DNA of 64,000 nucleotides from Spirochaetaceae bacterium (GCA_020353535.1 CP070696.1:591869-655868), one strand, 5' to 3'; shown: positions 24,462 through 33,033, numbered from the stretch's first letter. Notes: generated from the letters alone by a model not told the origin. Made by a program: numbers and translations.

Positions 24462-25301
24462 CTAAAGACTCCCTAGAATCACAGCCAGGCAGATCAGGGT
24501 TCCTTCCCCCATCATGAAAACCATAGTCAAGGTCCGGGCCAACTCTGGAGAGGGACGAAGGGCGAACCACCAGGCACATACCAGTCCGATTGTGATGAAA
24601 GGAATAACGAGATACAGATACAGTGGAGACAGCTCACCGGTAAGGTAGACACCGAGGCTCAGACCATAGGCGATGTGCAGGCAGACAGCGGTCATCCGGG
24701 CGGTTGCTTTCACTCCAAAACGCTTGGGCAGGGTTTGAACGGGATTTTGCTCATCCACCGGGAAATCCCGGATGTCGATCATTCCGCGCCCTCCAAACAT
24801 GGCAAAGAAAAACACCCCCGCAAGCAGCAGCACCGCCGGAGTGATTGAGCCTGTAGAAGCCCCCATGAATACATAGAGGGCCTGCAGCAGACCCAGAGTA
24901 CAAGCTCGGGCTAAAGGCCGCTCGAACAGGTGCAACGCCAGTCCTGTGATCACAGCCAGTATGATCGCCCCCGGAATCAGCGCCCGAAGCTCAATAAAAG
25001 CTGTTGTGATCAGGCCTAAGGCGATGAAGGTGAGCGAAAAAGCCAGGCCTGCCGCTGGGGCCACCTCACCGCTGGCCAGCGGATTGCGGCGCACACTGGC
25101 GCGGGGATCCCGCACGTCCAGGGAACGGTCGGCATAGAAATCCAGGGAGAAACCGCCGACAGCCAGGCACCATCCTGCCAGGGTGATCAATAGCGTACGA
25201 ACCACTTCTGATCCGGATGCGAACGCCGCCGCTCCGGTAATCATAGCCACCATGATGCTGCGGTTCGGTCGAAGCAGGAAAAAAAGCTTGGTAATTTTCA
25301 A
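24462..25301 (-). CDS. UbiA-family prenyltransferase
   Basis: This 279-residue integral membrane protein has about nine hydrophobic segments and both Asp-rich motifs of the UbiA family: LDFYADRSLDVRD (about residue 55) and MIDIRDFPVDEQ (about residue 180), which bind Mg-diphosphate. I start it at the TTG at 25301, which overlaps the preceding TGA, because homology begins at KITKLFFLLRPNR. UbiA enzymes prenylate quinone, haem, chlorophyll or lipid precursors; none of those pathways is encoded nearby. It forms a pair with the GPH transporter gene. Confidence 0.82.
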   Translation of the reverse strand: MKITKLFFLLRPNRSIMVAMITGAAAFASGSEVVRTLLITLAGWCLAVGGFSLDFYADRSLDVRDPRASVRRNPLASGEVAPAAGLAFSLTFIALGLITTAFIELRALIPGAIILAVITGLALHLFERPLARACTLGLLQALYVFMGASTGSITPAVLLLAGVFFFAMFGGRGMIDIRDFPVDEQNPVQTLPKRFGVKATARMTAVCLHIAYGLSLGVYLTGELSPLYLYLVIPFITIGLVCAWWFALRPSPELARTLTMVFMMGEGTLICLAVILGSL

Positions 25302-26530
25302 CTCTGTACTTCGCCCCGCTTCACGAAGCTCATGATGAAAAAGGCGATCAGGAACATCAGCCCCGCGAAGATCATCAGAGAGGCGTAGCCGAAGGCATCG
25401 ATCAGCACGCCTGCCAGAGGCGGGGCTGCGATGTTGGCCGCCTGGGAGAAGAAGTAGTACAGCCCGGTGTAACCACCCACATTGGCTAGTGTGGTCATGT
25501 CCACGACCATGGGCAGGGAGTTGACGTTCACCAAAGCCCAACCGAATCCACCCGCTACGAACACAAGGGCCAGGGGCAGGAACTGGCGGACGAAAAGGCT
25601 GATCAACAGGATCATCACCAGAATCACCAATCCGACACGGATCGTACGGTTGCGCCCGATCCGACTCCCTAAAAATCCTGAGGCGATCGAGGTGACCATG
25701 AAAGTCACGGAGAAAAAGCCCAGGATCATGGCACCGGTGCTTTCCTTAATCCCCAGGTGATACTTTGCGTAGCTTGTGAAGAAGGTTTCGATGGAGTTGA
25801 AGCCGATGAACCAGAACAGGATCCCCAGCAGGATGAACAGCAGGCTTTTTTCTGCGGCGAATACATCTTTCAGGTTGGCTACCAGCTCCTGTATCGATGA
25901 TTTGAAGGAGACAGCCTCCGTCTCCGCCTCCGCATCGGCAAGCTTCTCTCTGACGAAGATCACCACCATCATACTGGCAACGAACATCACCAGTCCGCCC
26001 ACCACAAATGGCAGGGATACGCTGCGATCGTAGAGCGGTTTGCCGCCGAAAAACACCAGCAACGCGCCCAGGCCACCCATGAAGTTGATGATGCCGTTGG
26101 CCTGACTGCGATACTTCGAAGGGGTGATGTCCGGCATCAGGGCGACAACGGGGGAGCGAAACACGGCCATGGAGAAATTCATGAGGATGATGGTCAGCAT
26201 CATCAGTCCGAGAATTTGTACCGTGTTGAAGAAGGGCACCAACACAAAAAAGATCAGTGCCAAGGCAGAACCCACCAGGATGTACGGCCGCCGCCGGCCC
26301 AAACGGGTACGGGTGCGGTCGCTGAGGGCGCCCAAAAAGGGAAGGAGGAGAATGGCGAAGATGTTGTCGATGGTCATGATCGAGCCGATCACCGAGGAGC
26401 GCAGACCGAAGGTGCTCTTCAGGAAGATCGGCACATAGGCGTTGTACAAAGCCCAGATCACGGATACGCCGAAGAAGCCGAAACCCAACAGAAAGGTTTT
26501 GGATACGGAAAACGTTCGCTTTTCGCTCAA
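25298..26530 (-). CDS. MFS transporter of the GPH/sugar-cation symporter type
   Basis: The 410-residue protein has 12 membrane segments. The loop GALSDRTRTRLGRRRPYI after segment 2 is the hallmark of GPH and SUC-type symporters. The C-terminal half contains GFGWALVNVNSLPMVVDM, also typical. It probably imports a glycoside or related solute with a cation. The start is TTG 26530, preceded by AGGGAGG; the longer frame adds an unconserved segment. Its stop overlaps the TTG of the UbiA gene, and it lies 41 bp after the TIR gene, so the four genes 29724-24462 may share a transcript. Confidence 0.85.
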   Translation of the reverse strand: MSEKRTFSVSKTFLLGFGFFGVSVIWALYNAYVPIFLKSTFGLRSSVIGSIMTIDNIFAILLLPFLGALSDRTRTRLGRRRPYILVGSALALIFFVLVPFFNTVQILGLMMLTIILMNFSMAVFRSPVVALMPDITPSKYRSQANGIINFMGGLGALLVFFGGKPLYDRSVSLPFVVGGLVMFVASMMVVIFVREKLADAEAETEAVSFKSSIQELVANLKDVFAAEKSLLFILLGILFWFIGFNSIETFFTSYAKYHLGIKESTGAMILGFFSVTFMVTSIASGFLGSRIGRNRTIRVGLVILVMILLISLFVRQFLPLALVFVAGGFGWALVNVNSLPMVVDMTTLANVGGYTGLYYFFSQAANIAAPPLAGVLIDAFGYASLMIFAGLMFLIAFFIMSFVKRGEVQS

Positions 26531-26571
26531 ATTTTCCTCCCTTTGGGGACGCGCAGGGGCCAAAACTGGAG

Positions 26572-27711
26572 TTAGTTGTGCAGATCGTTGCTCAGTACGC
26601 GTTTGAGCTTGTCAACGAACTCTTTGTCCGCCATCTCGAACTTGTTGAAGTACTGGACCGTGCCGACCTGCAGCAGCAGGCCTTCGGACAAAGGAGTGCT
26701 CTTCAAATAGATCACAATGATGTTCTTGTCTGCGCTGGTGGCCAGATTGATCTCATTGCGGACATTCCTGGAATCCACGGCGGTGGGGCTCATGAACACG
26801 ATGAATTGGGAACAGGCCAGGACCGCGCGTCCCACGACCTCCGGCCACTCGTTTCCCGGCTCGATTCCTTCGTCGAACCAGATGCGATATCTGCTGGCGT
26901 TGAGCTGTTTGATAATCCTGAATACCTCTTTCATGTCCGCATGAGAGTAGCTTACGAAGATATAGGGCATGGTGCCCCGGTAGGCGGGAAAAGGCGGGCG
27001 CACCGCAGGTGCCTTCTTCTCCACACCGTGAGCGACCAATACCTTCTGCAGGGAGCTGAGACCGACCGCCGCTTTTTTCTTCCTCGGTCTTCGCAAAGCC
27101 TTGGCGACTTTCTTCAGCACCCCTGGTTTACGCACCGAGCGGGGGGACGTTTTCTTCTTTGCTTTTTTCTTGGGCCCGGCTGCTGCCGCCTTGGGAGTTT
27201 TTTTCACAGCACTCTTGGCCGCGATTTTCTTTGTCGATTTTTTTACCGCCGGTTTGGAGGCTTTCGTGCTCTTAGCCGCACTTTTCCTAACGCCGGTCTT
27301 CGCCGCAGGTGTTCTCTTGGCCTTTACCGAGGTCGATCTGGTCGCTTTTTTCGTGGTCTTTCTCCCAGTCGTTGGGCTCTTTATAACGGTAGTCGCTTTG
27401 GCAGCGGTCTTTTTCTTTGCAGTCGTCTTCCCCGCGGACTTACGGGCCGTGCTCTTTTTCGCAGCCTGGCTTTTCTTGGCGGCACTGCTCTTCTTCGCAG
27501 TGGTACCCTTCTTGCGGGAAGCTGCGGGGCTCCTGGCTGCCAACTTCTTCGTGGCGCCGGCGGTACTCCGCTTTTTGGCGACTGGTGCGCCATTAGTTGT
27601 CCTCTTCCCGGCAGCAGCCGTTGACGTTTTTTTCGTTGTTGCCTTCTTTTTTCCTGCAGCCCCGCCGGAACTGCTTCTCTTGCCGCCCGCAGAGGTGCTC
27701 TTTTTAGGCAT
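26572..27711 (-). CDS. TIR-domain protein with long histone-H1-like Lys/Ala-rich N-terminal tail
   Basis: The 379-residue protein has two parts. Residues 1 to about 235 are low complexity, built from Lys, Ala, Thr and Ser with repeated KKSTAKK-like units, like eukaryotic H1 tails, AlgP or chlamydial Hc proteins, so nucleic-acid binding is likely. Residues 248-379 are a TIR domain: MPYIFVSYSHADM, then IWFDEGIEPG and SRNVRNEINLA, where Glu320 occupies the place of the catalytic Glu of NAD-cleaving TIRs. No cyclic-nucleotide-binding or SAVED domain is present. It lies 24 bp after the TPR/SLOG-like/cyclase gene and probably forms a signalling pair with it. It may be an NADase effector, a signal producer, or a scaffold. 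Confidence 0.85.
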   Translation of the reverse strand: MPKKSTSAGGKRSSSGGAAGKKKATTKKTSTAAAGKRTTNGAPVAKKRSTAGATKKLAARSPAASRKKGTTAKKSSAAKKSQAAKKSTARKSAGKTTAKKKTAAKATTVIKSPTTGRKTTKKATRSTSVKAKRTPAAKTGVRKSAAKSTKASKPAVKKSTKKIAAKSAVKKTPKAAAAGPKKKAKKKTSPRSVRKPGVLKKVAKALRRPRKKKAAVGLSSLQKVLVAHGVEKKAPAVRPPFPAYRGTMPYIFVSYSHADMKEVFRIIKQLNASRYRIWFDEGIEPGNEWPEVVGRAVLACSQFIVFMSPTAVDSRNVRNEINLATSADKNIIVIYLKSTPLSEGLLLQVGTVQYFNKFEMADKEFVDKLKRVLSNDLHN

Positions 27712-27735
27712 CGTGCTTTCTCTCCTGATGAAGAT

Positions 27736-29724
27736 TCATTCTATTTCGGTTTTCCTCTTGATATGGTAGATGGGGTAGCTGCCAAACTCCTTGGGGAGCT
27801 TGATCTCCCCCACATACTTGCACTCCAGGGGATTGTCCTGATTGGCCAGCAGAAAGGCGGCGAACTGCTCGCTGGCGTATACGTTTCCGGCACTGGTGAT
27901 CGGCTCGATGCGGGCGGCTTGATTGACGTGGGAACCGAAGAAGTTCAATCGGTTCAGCACCGGTTCGAGGGCGAAGTACACGGGTCCCACGTGGAGTCCG
28001 ATGCGAATGCTCAAATCTCGTGGAAGACCTAGCTGCTCCCATTCGGTTTCCCGAACCATGTCCCGCAGTTCCATGGCATACTCCGCCGTCGAGAGCAGAT
28101 CCTCAAACACGAAACAGATGGCATCCCCCCAGATGTTCTTGTAAATCGGTTCGTAGGGTGAGTTTTTCAGCTTGCGAGCCAGGGTTCCTAGGAATCCTTC
28201 GATGTAACTTGGATACTGCTCCTCCTTGAGCTTGCTGAAGCCAACCAGATCGGCGAACAGGATGGCCACGATTTCCCGTCCAACTTCTCCGCTGCGCTTT
28301 CGATAGGCTCTGCGAATTCGGCGTCTGCCGGTTGATGGCGCTCGTCTGGAGGCGGCAGGTTTTTCTCCCTCAATCCCGACCGCACTTGCGCGAGACAGGA
28401 ACACCGTGCCATCTTTGCTGGAGATCGCGGTGATCGGCATTTTCAAAGATTCCCAGATCTCGACGAACTCTGATGTGCCCCCCGCCGCGCCGTTGCTTCT
28501 TCCGTCCCATACGGCGATCAAATGAGCCTCGGTTTCCAACATGCGGCTGCGCAGGATCGCCTTACCCATAATCATGGTATTGGCGTAGGCGAACAGAAGA
28601 TCGTCCCCACCGTATCGCCCCCTGTTAGCCTGGTTCACCCGGGACGCTCGATCCAGAGCCCGGTCGGCCCGCAGGATCCATTCCTCTCCGGCAAAGTTGA
28701 CGCTGGTTCCGTAAAAATCCTCTCGATCGAAGGGCAAAATGACGTTGGTTTCCCCGCCACGTTCCTGCATACATTCCAGAAAAATCACATCCGCTCCGCA
28801 GGCCGCGGAAGAATAGCTGATTCCGACATCCAGTTCTGTCAGCACGGTCCCAATCTGCTCCCTCACCGCTCCCACCGAATCCACGGAAAATCGCGGATTT
28901 CTTCGGTTCGGAGCATCGAGCATATGTCCACTGAAGGCGACCACGGGAGGAATCTCCAGCGTAGCCACGACGCTATCCTCCACCTCGGTGTACCTGCTCA
29001 ACAGCTTCAACTGCCGCCGGGTACTGGCTATACTGGAATAGTTTTTTCCGGCGATCTTTCGAGCCAGCCCGTAGTACTTCTCCGCCTGCTTCTGCTTTCC
29101 AAGCAGGAGAAACGCTTCCCCCAGGGTAGCGATAATCCAGTAGTCCCTCTGGTTGCCCTCAACCTTGAGGTTCTCACTGCAGATAGTGATAACTTTTCGG
29201 GCCAGCTTGTGAGCGGTGGCAGTGTCCCTCATGATCAGGCTCAGTGAGGCGGCGTTGATCCCGGAGTAGTTTCCGTGGGTATTGATAAAGGCCTTGAGGT
29301 AAAGGTTTCGGGACTTCTTCAATGAGGGATGATCCGGTGAACCCCCGCTGGAGTTCAACCACATCTCCTTGTAGACCCTTCCGAGAATGCCGAGAGTTTC
29401 CTCGTCTTCATGTCCCTGTTTGACAAGGCTGCTGAGCAGATCCCGAGCCTCGATGAGATACCCACATTTGATTTTGGACAGGCAGAAAAGCTGGGTCAAT
29501 CGCAGATCCGCCGTGTGATGTTTCAAACCCTCGCCGAGCACATCGAGGGCGAACATGGCCTGGCCGACCTTGTCTGCAAGCTCGCCCAATCGCGTATAGA
29601 AGTAGGGATCCGCTTTCCAGACCGCCTCGTCCCTCTGGTTCCAAAGGACATGGATGGCAGTGCTCAAGTCACCCTGTTTTTGTTTGATGTAGGCGTCGAA
29701 ACTCTCCCTGTCGTTGAGAACCAT
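27736..29724 (-). CDS. TPR - SLOG-like - class III nucleotidyl cyclase multidomain protein
   Basis: The 662-residue protein has no signal or membrane segment. Residues 1 to about 250 are helical repeats of the TPR kind found in DUF4071/TRAF-associated proteins. Residues 265-420 look like a SLOG/LOG-type Rossmann sensor (VVAFSGHML, GISYSSAACGADVIFLE, NVILPFDREDF). After a basic linker (about 450-480) comes a class III cyclase domain. It has metal-binding Asp492 in LFADLVGFS and Asp534 in WGDAICFVF, and the turnover residues in VNQAARIE. The adenine-selecting Lys position has Lys, but the usual Asp before the FG motif is Asn, so base choice is uncertain. Downstream is the TIR gene; upstream, divergent, is a ComFB-like gene. 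A weak -10 (TATAGT, 29754-29749) precedes it. Confidence 0.82.
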   Translation of the reverse strand: MVLNDRESFDAYIKQKQGDLSTAIHVLWNQRDEAVWKADPYFYTRLGELADKVGQAMFALDVLGEGLKHHTADLRLTQLFCLSKIKCGYLIEARDLLSSLVKQGHEDEETLGILGRVYKEMWLNSSGGSPDHPSLKKSRNLYLKAFINTHGNYSGINAASLSLIMRDTATAHKLARKVITICSENLKVEGNQRDYWIIATLGEAFLLLGKQKQAEKYYGLARKIAGKNYSSIASTRRQLKLLSRYTEVEDSVVATLEIPPVVAFSGHMLDAPNRRNPRFSVDSVGAVREQIGTVLTELDVGISYSSAACGADVIFLECMQERGGETNVILPFDREDFYGTSVNFAGEEWILRADRALDRASRVNQANRGRYGGDDLLFAYANTMIMGKAILRSRMLETEAHLIAVWDGRSNGAAGGTSEFVEIWESLKMPITAISSKDGTVFLSRASAVGIEGEKPAASRRAPSTGRRRIRRAYRKRSGEVGREIVAILFADLVGFSKLKEEQYPSYIEGFLGTLARKLKNSPYEPIYKNIWGDAICFVFEDLLSTAEYAMELRDMVRETEWEQLGLPRDLSIRIGLHVGPVYFALEPVLNRLNFFGSHVNQAARIEPITSAGNVYASEQFAAFLLANQDNPLECKYVGEIKLPKEFGSYPIYHIKRKTEIE

Positions 29725-29790
29725 TCACCATACCGTTTTACGCCTATCACTATAGCGCTTTTCCGCAGAAAAAGAAATGAATCATTGTTC

Positions 29791-29820
29791 TTGAACATAG
29801 GCAAAATCCTGGGCTATGCT
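29791..29820 (+). promoter_or_regulatory. Promoter candidate for the ComFB-like gene
   Basis: TTGAAC (29791-29796) and TATGCT (29815-29820) are 18 bp apart. The expected start point, about 29827, lies just before the ATG at 29839. This supports that start over the much longer open frame that runs antisense through the cyclase gene. Confidence 0.5.
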
Positions 29821-29838
29821 ATTGCGGACTGGCAATCT

Positions 29839-30549
29839 ATGAAGCTGAAGAATTACCAAGAGGACCTCGTCTTGTACGTAGCCGATATCGTGATGAAGGA
29901 TCGGCCCGACATCGAAGCTGATGAGAACCTCCTTCACGACGTGGCGGCCTATACGCTGAATCGCCTTCCCCCTCGCTATATCCTGAGCGAGCGGGGCTTT
30001 ACGCGTCTGGCTGCGGATCACTGGGTTGATTCGGACAACGAGGACGGACTTGCCAGCCTGGTGGAGGTGCTGATCCTGGTAAACAAAGCCATCGACATCG
30101 TCAAAAGTCGCAGAAAGATTGAAAGCTCCACCTGGGGTGCGGCCCAATCCCCAGAGGAAGAGATCCCCGACGTCCGGAAGTTCTGGCATAACCTCCCATA
30201 CCTGATCGGCAGAGTGTTGGATAAAGAAAGCAGGAAACCGGTTCTGGATGCCTGTGTTCGCGTAACCATCGATGGACGGTTGGCCGAACCGGCAGAGAGG
30301 GGCTGGCTCAATCCGTACTGCACCAACGCCGGCACCAAGGGATTCTACAGCTTCCTTCCCAAGCCGATCCGATCCCGTTCGAAAAACAGGATCTTTACCC
30401 TCGGCCTGAGGATCGAGCATCGCGACTACGAGCCGGTGAGCCTGGAACGCAAATTTGACACCGTCGGGGAGCTGACCACCTATCAGTACATCCGCAGTGA
30501 CCAGATTCTCAATCTGAGCGATACCTACCTCGTACCCGCGGGCTCCTGA
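29839..30549 (+). CDS. ComFB-family protein with C-terminal beta-sandwich domain
   Basis: This 236-residue cytosolic protein starts with a ComFB-like domain (about 1-95). The motif LHDVAAYTLNRLPPRY (residues 33-47) and the following helix LASLVEVLILVNKAIDIV match the Bacillus ComFB pattern, but the Cys residues of ComFB are absent. Residues about 125-236 (LIGRVLDKESRKPVLDACVR onward) resemble a transthyretin/carboxypeptidase-regulatory beta-sandwich. ComFB-family proteins have been reported as cyclic-dinucleotide receptors in other bacteria. It is divergent from the cyclase gene with 114 bp between the starts, so a sensor or effector for that signal is possible. The ATG at 29839 lacks a good ribosome site. 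Confidence 0.72.
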   Translation: MKLKNYQEDLVLYVADIVMKDRPDIEADENLLHDVAAYTLNRLPPRYILSERGFTRLAADHWVDSDNEDGLASLVEVLILVNKAIDIVKSRRKIESSTWGAAQSPEEEIPDVRKFWHNLPYLIGRVLDKESRKPVLDACVRVTIDGRLAEPAERGWLNPYCTNAGTKGFYSFLPKPIRSRSKNRIFTLGLRIEHRDYEPVSLERKFDTVGELTTYQYIRSDQILNLSDTYLVPAGS

Positions 30550-30571
30550 AACGCGGCTCGATCCTCCATCC

Positions 30572-31501
30572 TTGCCATTGACTAGGTACACCCTGAAGAC
30601 CGTCGCAGCCTACCTGACCATCTATATCGTTTGGGGTTCGACCTACTTTTTTATAAAATTAGCTCTGGAGAGCTTTCCTCCCTATCCGATTGTTGGTGTA
30701 CGTTTTACCGTTGGGGGTCTGCTTCTTCTTGCTCTGGGATTGGCGTCATCCAAAGCCCGGCGTACATTCTCGATACCTTCGCTTCTCTCGGCGATGCTGC
30801 TTGGCACGTTGCTGCTGCTGGGGGCAAACGGCCTGGTAACCGTGGCCGAGCAGAAGGTGGACAGCTACATCGTGGCTCTCGTCATGGCGGTTGTGCCCCT
30901 GGCTGTGGCATCCTTCAACAGATTCCTCTTTCGTAAAACAATCACCTGGATGCGCTTCTCCGGTATCGGAATCGGTTTCTGCGGTGTGGTATTTCTCCTC
31001 TACGATGGGAGTTCCTTTCGGGGCAGCCTCAGCCCGCAGACGCTGATGGTGCTGGCGGCCATGCTGCTGTGGTCCTTCGGCACCAGTCTGGCCCACCGCC
31101 TTCCCCTTCCCGCAGACAGCCGCATCAACAGTGGTATGCAGATGCTCTTTGCCGGAGTGAGTTCTACGGCTATCGCCCTTTTTTCGGGACACACCCCGGC
31201 CACAGTCTTTACCGCTGCAAGCCTGCGATCGCTGGTGGGGCTGGCCTACCTGGGGATCGTCGGATCCCTGGCTATGGCCGCCTACGCCTATCTGCTGGTC
31301 AACGAACCCTCGATTCGCATCGTCAGCTATGCTCTGGTGAATCCCGGAATCGCCGTTTTGCTAGGATTTCTGTTTGGCCATGAAACGGCGGTTCCCTACC
31401 TGCTGGTCGGCTTCCCGCTGATTCTCGTCGGCTTGACCGTGATGCTCTATGGCGAGAGCCTGCTCAAGAGCTTTCGCAAACGCAGAGAGCAGGCCAGCTA
31501 G
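30572..31501 (+). CDS. EamA/DMT-superfamily exporter
   Basis: The 309-residue membrane protein has ten predicted segments arranged as two EamA repeats. The first contains YIVWGSTYFFIKLALES and the second YAYLLVNEPSIRIVSYALV with the typical VNPGIAVLLG. Members export amino acids, purines or other metabolites. It starts 22 bp after the ComFB-like gene with TTG (30572 or 30578), with no clear ribosome site, so it is probably co-transcribed. Substrate unknown. Confidence 0.85.
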   Translation: MPLTRYTLKTVAAYLTIYIVWGSTYFFIKLALESFPPYPIVGVRFTVGGLLLLALGLASSKARRTFSIPSLLSAMLLGTLLLLGANGLVTVAEQKVDSYIVALVMAVVPLAVASFNRFLFRKTITWMRFSGIGIGFCGVVFLLYDGSSFRGSLSPQTLMVLAAMLLWSFGTSLAHRLPLPADSRINSGMQMLFAGVSSTAIALFSGHTPATVFTAASLRSLVGLAYLGIVGSLAMAAYAYLLVNEPSIRIVSYALVNPGIAVLLGFLFGHETAVPYLLVGFPLILVGLTVMLYGESLLKSFRKRREQAS

Positions 31502-31632
31502 TCAATATCCAGATCGATACGCTCAAAGACTGCCGTATTTTTTTCGAAGTTTTCCGCTTCCTCGGGTCTCCAGGATCCTGAAAGGTCACCAAGATCCCGT
31601 TTTTTTCCTCCTTTGGAGGATAGCCCCAGCAT
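31498..31632 (-). pseudogene. Orphan VapB-like antitoxin remnant
   Basis: The frame from ATG 31632 gives 44 residues: a basic start, then KKRDLGDLSGSW and a charged helix ending FERIDLDID. The DLxGSW core followed by an acidic helix is a pattern I associate with small antitoxins that precede PIN-domain toxins. No toxin gene follows, because the frame ends inside the 3' end of the EamA gene. A good AAAGGAGG sequence lies within the frame with no start after it. It is either a stranded antitoxin or chance coding; the PIN fragment at 7.95-8.13 kb is unrelated by position. Confidence 0.4.
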
Positions 31633-31719
31633 TTTGAGCAGGATGGCGATAATCGTTCTGTTCTGGCTGGTGTGGCTCACGAGAGATCGGTTTTTTTCTT
31701 TAGTTGTTCTGGAAAATTT

Positions 31720-31950
31720 CTACTCGATCCCGCAGAAGCCCGAGCCGCATTTACCCAGATCGCAGCCGCCCATCCCGGTGTGGCAGGCCGGCTCGGCACC
31801 GTGGTTGTGGTTCACGTGGGAGGCGAACAGACTGAGTTTCTTGTCGATTCGCACATTTCCGCATTCCGGACAGGCCATAACGGTGTCTGAACGGATCAGG
31901 AGCTCAAAATCGCTTCCGCAGGCGGAGCACTTGTATTCGAATATGGGCAT
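31720..31950 (-). CDS. FmdB-family zinc ribbon protein
   Basis: The 76-residue protein opens MPIFEYKCSACGSDFELL and has a second CPECG pair, together forming the Zn ribbon of FmdB/putative regulatory proteins. The C-terminus is rich in Cys, Gly and His (CDLGKCGSGFCG), as often seen in the family. The ATG at 31950 opens the conserved domain; the upstream in-frame extension is not conserved. The family's role is poorly defined (formamidase regulation was proposed). It stands alone here. Confidence 0.85.
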   Translation of the reverse strand: MPIFEYKCSACGSDFELLIRSDTVMACPECGNVRIDKKLSLFASHVNHNHGAEPACHTGMGGCDLGKCGSGFCGIE

Positions 31951-32136
31951 GGTCTCTGTTTCCTTGCTACTTTGCTGCTTTTTTCCGTACAAAAGGAACG
32001 TACCACCCGCCCCGAACACTGTCAAGGGAGCTGATGGCCTCAGCAAAAAACTACCTCAAAATGGTGTCGTCCTTCTGTCCGCTTCTGTACACAACTGAGG
32101 GATTCCAGTTAGGATGAGCTCGACTTCGAGGCTGAT

Positions 32137-32874
32137 ATGGAGCAGCGAATGTTGAGATGCACCGTGTTCGTATTACTCCTCCTTTTGGCGGCGGCAACCA
32201 CAGCCTGCGCCGAAGATCCTCTGGTCTATATCACGGAAACGGGAGAGAAGTATCATCGAGAAGGCTGTCGCTACCTCGAACGATCCAGGATCCCGATTCC
32301 GCTCTCCACGGCGGTTTCCATGGGCTACGATCCATGCGGACACTGCAATCCGCCTCCTCCATCTTCGGCGTTAGGCGGCCCTGCGGAAAGCCGGGAGCTA
32401 TACCGTCTGAATGTCGCCGGTGTCGAGCAGCCCGGGGAGGCCGATCTGGCCCGGATGACCCGGGCCGTAGTGGTTCGCCACGTGGACGGAGACACCGTGT
32501 ATGTTTCGATTCCCCGCCCGCCAAAAGGATTAAAGAGATACGAATCCCTTCGATTTATCGGTGTGGACACCCCGGAAACCGTGCATCCCCAAAAAACGGT
32601 CGAGCGCTTCGGAAAGGAGGCCAGTGAGTTCACGCGGGGACAACTGCTCAACCGGCCGGTATATCTGGCCTTCGACTGGCAGCTGCGAGATCGCTACGAC
32701 CGGTTGCTCGCCTATATCTACCTGCCCGATGGCATCTGTTTCAACGCAGTCCTGGTGAGGGAAGGTTACGCCCACGCCTACACACGCTTTCCCTTCCAGT
32801 TTCTCGAACAGTTTCGTGCACTGGAACGGAGCGCCCGGGAGCAGGGAAGAGGTCTTTGGGGATCGGAAGAATAG
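32137..32874 (+). CDS. Exported thermonuclease (SNase-like) with N-terminal Cys motif
   Basis: The 245-residue protein has a signal peptide (about 1-25) ending TTACAED, a weak lipobox. Residues 30-72 hold a His/Cys motif (KYHREGCRYL, PCGHC) common at the ends of secreted nucleases and competence proteins. The SNase domain (about 108-245) shows LRFIGVDTPE with the active-site Arg, GKEASEF with the Glu position, and RYDRLLAYIYL with the second Arg. It would degrade DNA or RNA outside the cell or in the periplasm. The C-terminus EQGRGLWG is typical. Confidence 0.88.
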   Translation: MEQRMLRCTVFVLLLLLAAATTACAEDPLVYITETGEKYHREGCRYLERSRIPIPLSTAVSMGYDPCGHCNPPPPSSALGGPAESRELYRLNVAGVEQPGEADLARMTRAVVVRHVDGDTVYVSIPRPPKGLKRYESLRFIGVDTPETVHPQKTVERFGKEASEFTRGQLLNRPVYLAFDWQLRDRYDRLLAYIYLPDGICFNAVLVREGYAHAYTRFPFQFLEQFRALERSAREQGRGLWGSEE

Positions 32875-32883
32875 TAGAGGAAG

Positions 32884-33033
32884 CTAGCGAGACCAAGACA
32901 GGGACCAGTCTTTGATCAGTCCCCCGCTGCGCTTGATCATATCCCGTATCTTTTCATCTGCTTCTGCCTTGGTACGGCCATCGGTCAGGATGATTTCTTC
33001 TTTGGAGTTCTTTCTGCGGTATTCGAAAAGCAT
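32884..33033 (-). CDS. Small hypothetical protein
   Basis: This 49-residue basic, hydrophilic protein (MLFEYRRKNSKEE start) has a strong GGGGAGGGG ribosome site five bases before its ATG, which is the main reason to accept it. The sequence has a short beta hairpin followed by a charged helix (TKAEADEKIRDMIKRSG). No family is recognised. It lies tail to tail with the nuclease gene. Confidence 0.55.
   Translation of the reverse strand: MLFEYRRKNSKEEIILTDGRTKAEADEKIRDMIKRSGGLIKDWSLSWSR

Noticed and set aside
27101..27769. 222-residue hydrophobic plus-strand frame opposite the TIR gene
   Set aside because: It is the complement of the Lys/Ala-rich tail (AAG becomes CTT, giving Phe/Leu/Val runs) and only mimics a membrane protein.
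31606..31620. TCCTCC-TTT-GGAGGA hairpin as a terminator for the EamA gene
   Set aside because: The T run precedes the stem on the plus strand, and on the minus strand the stem is followed by A residues, so neither orientation is a terminator.
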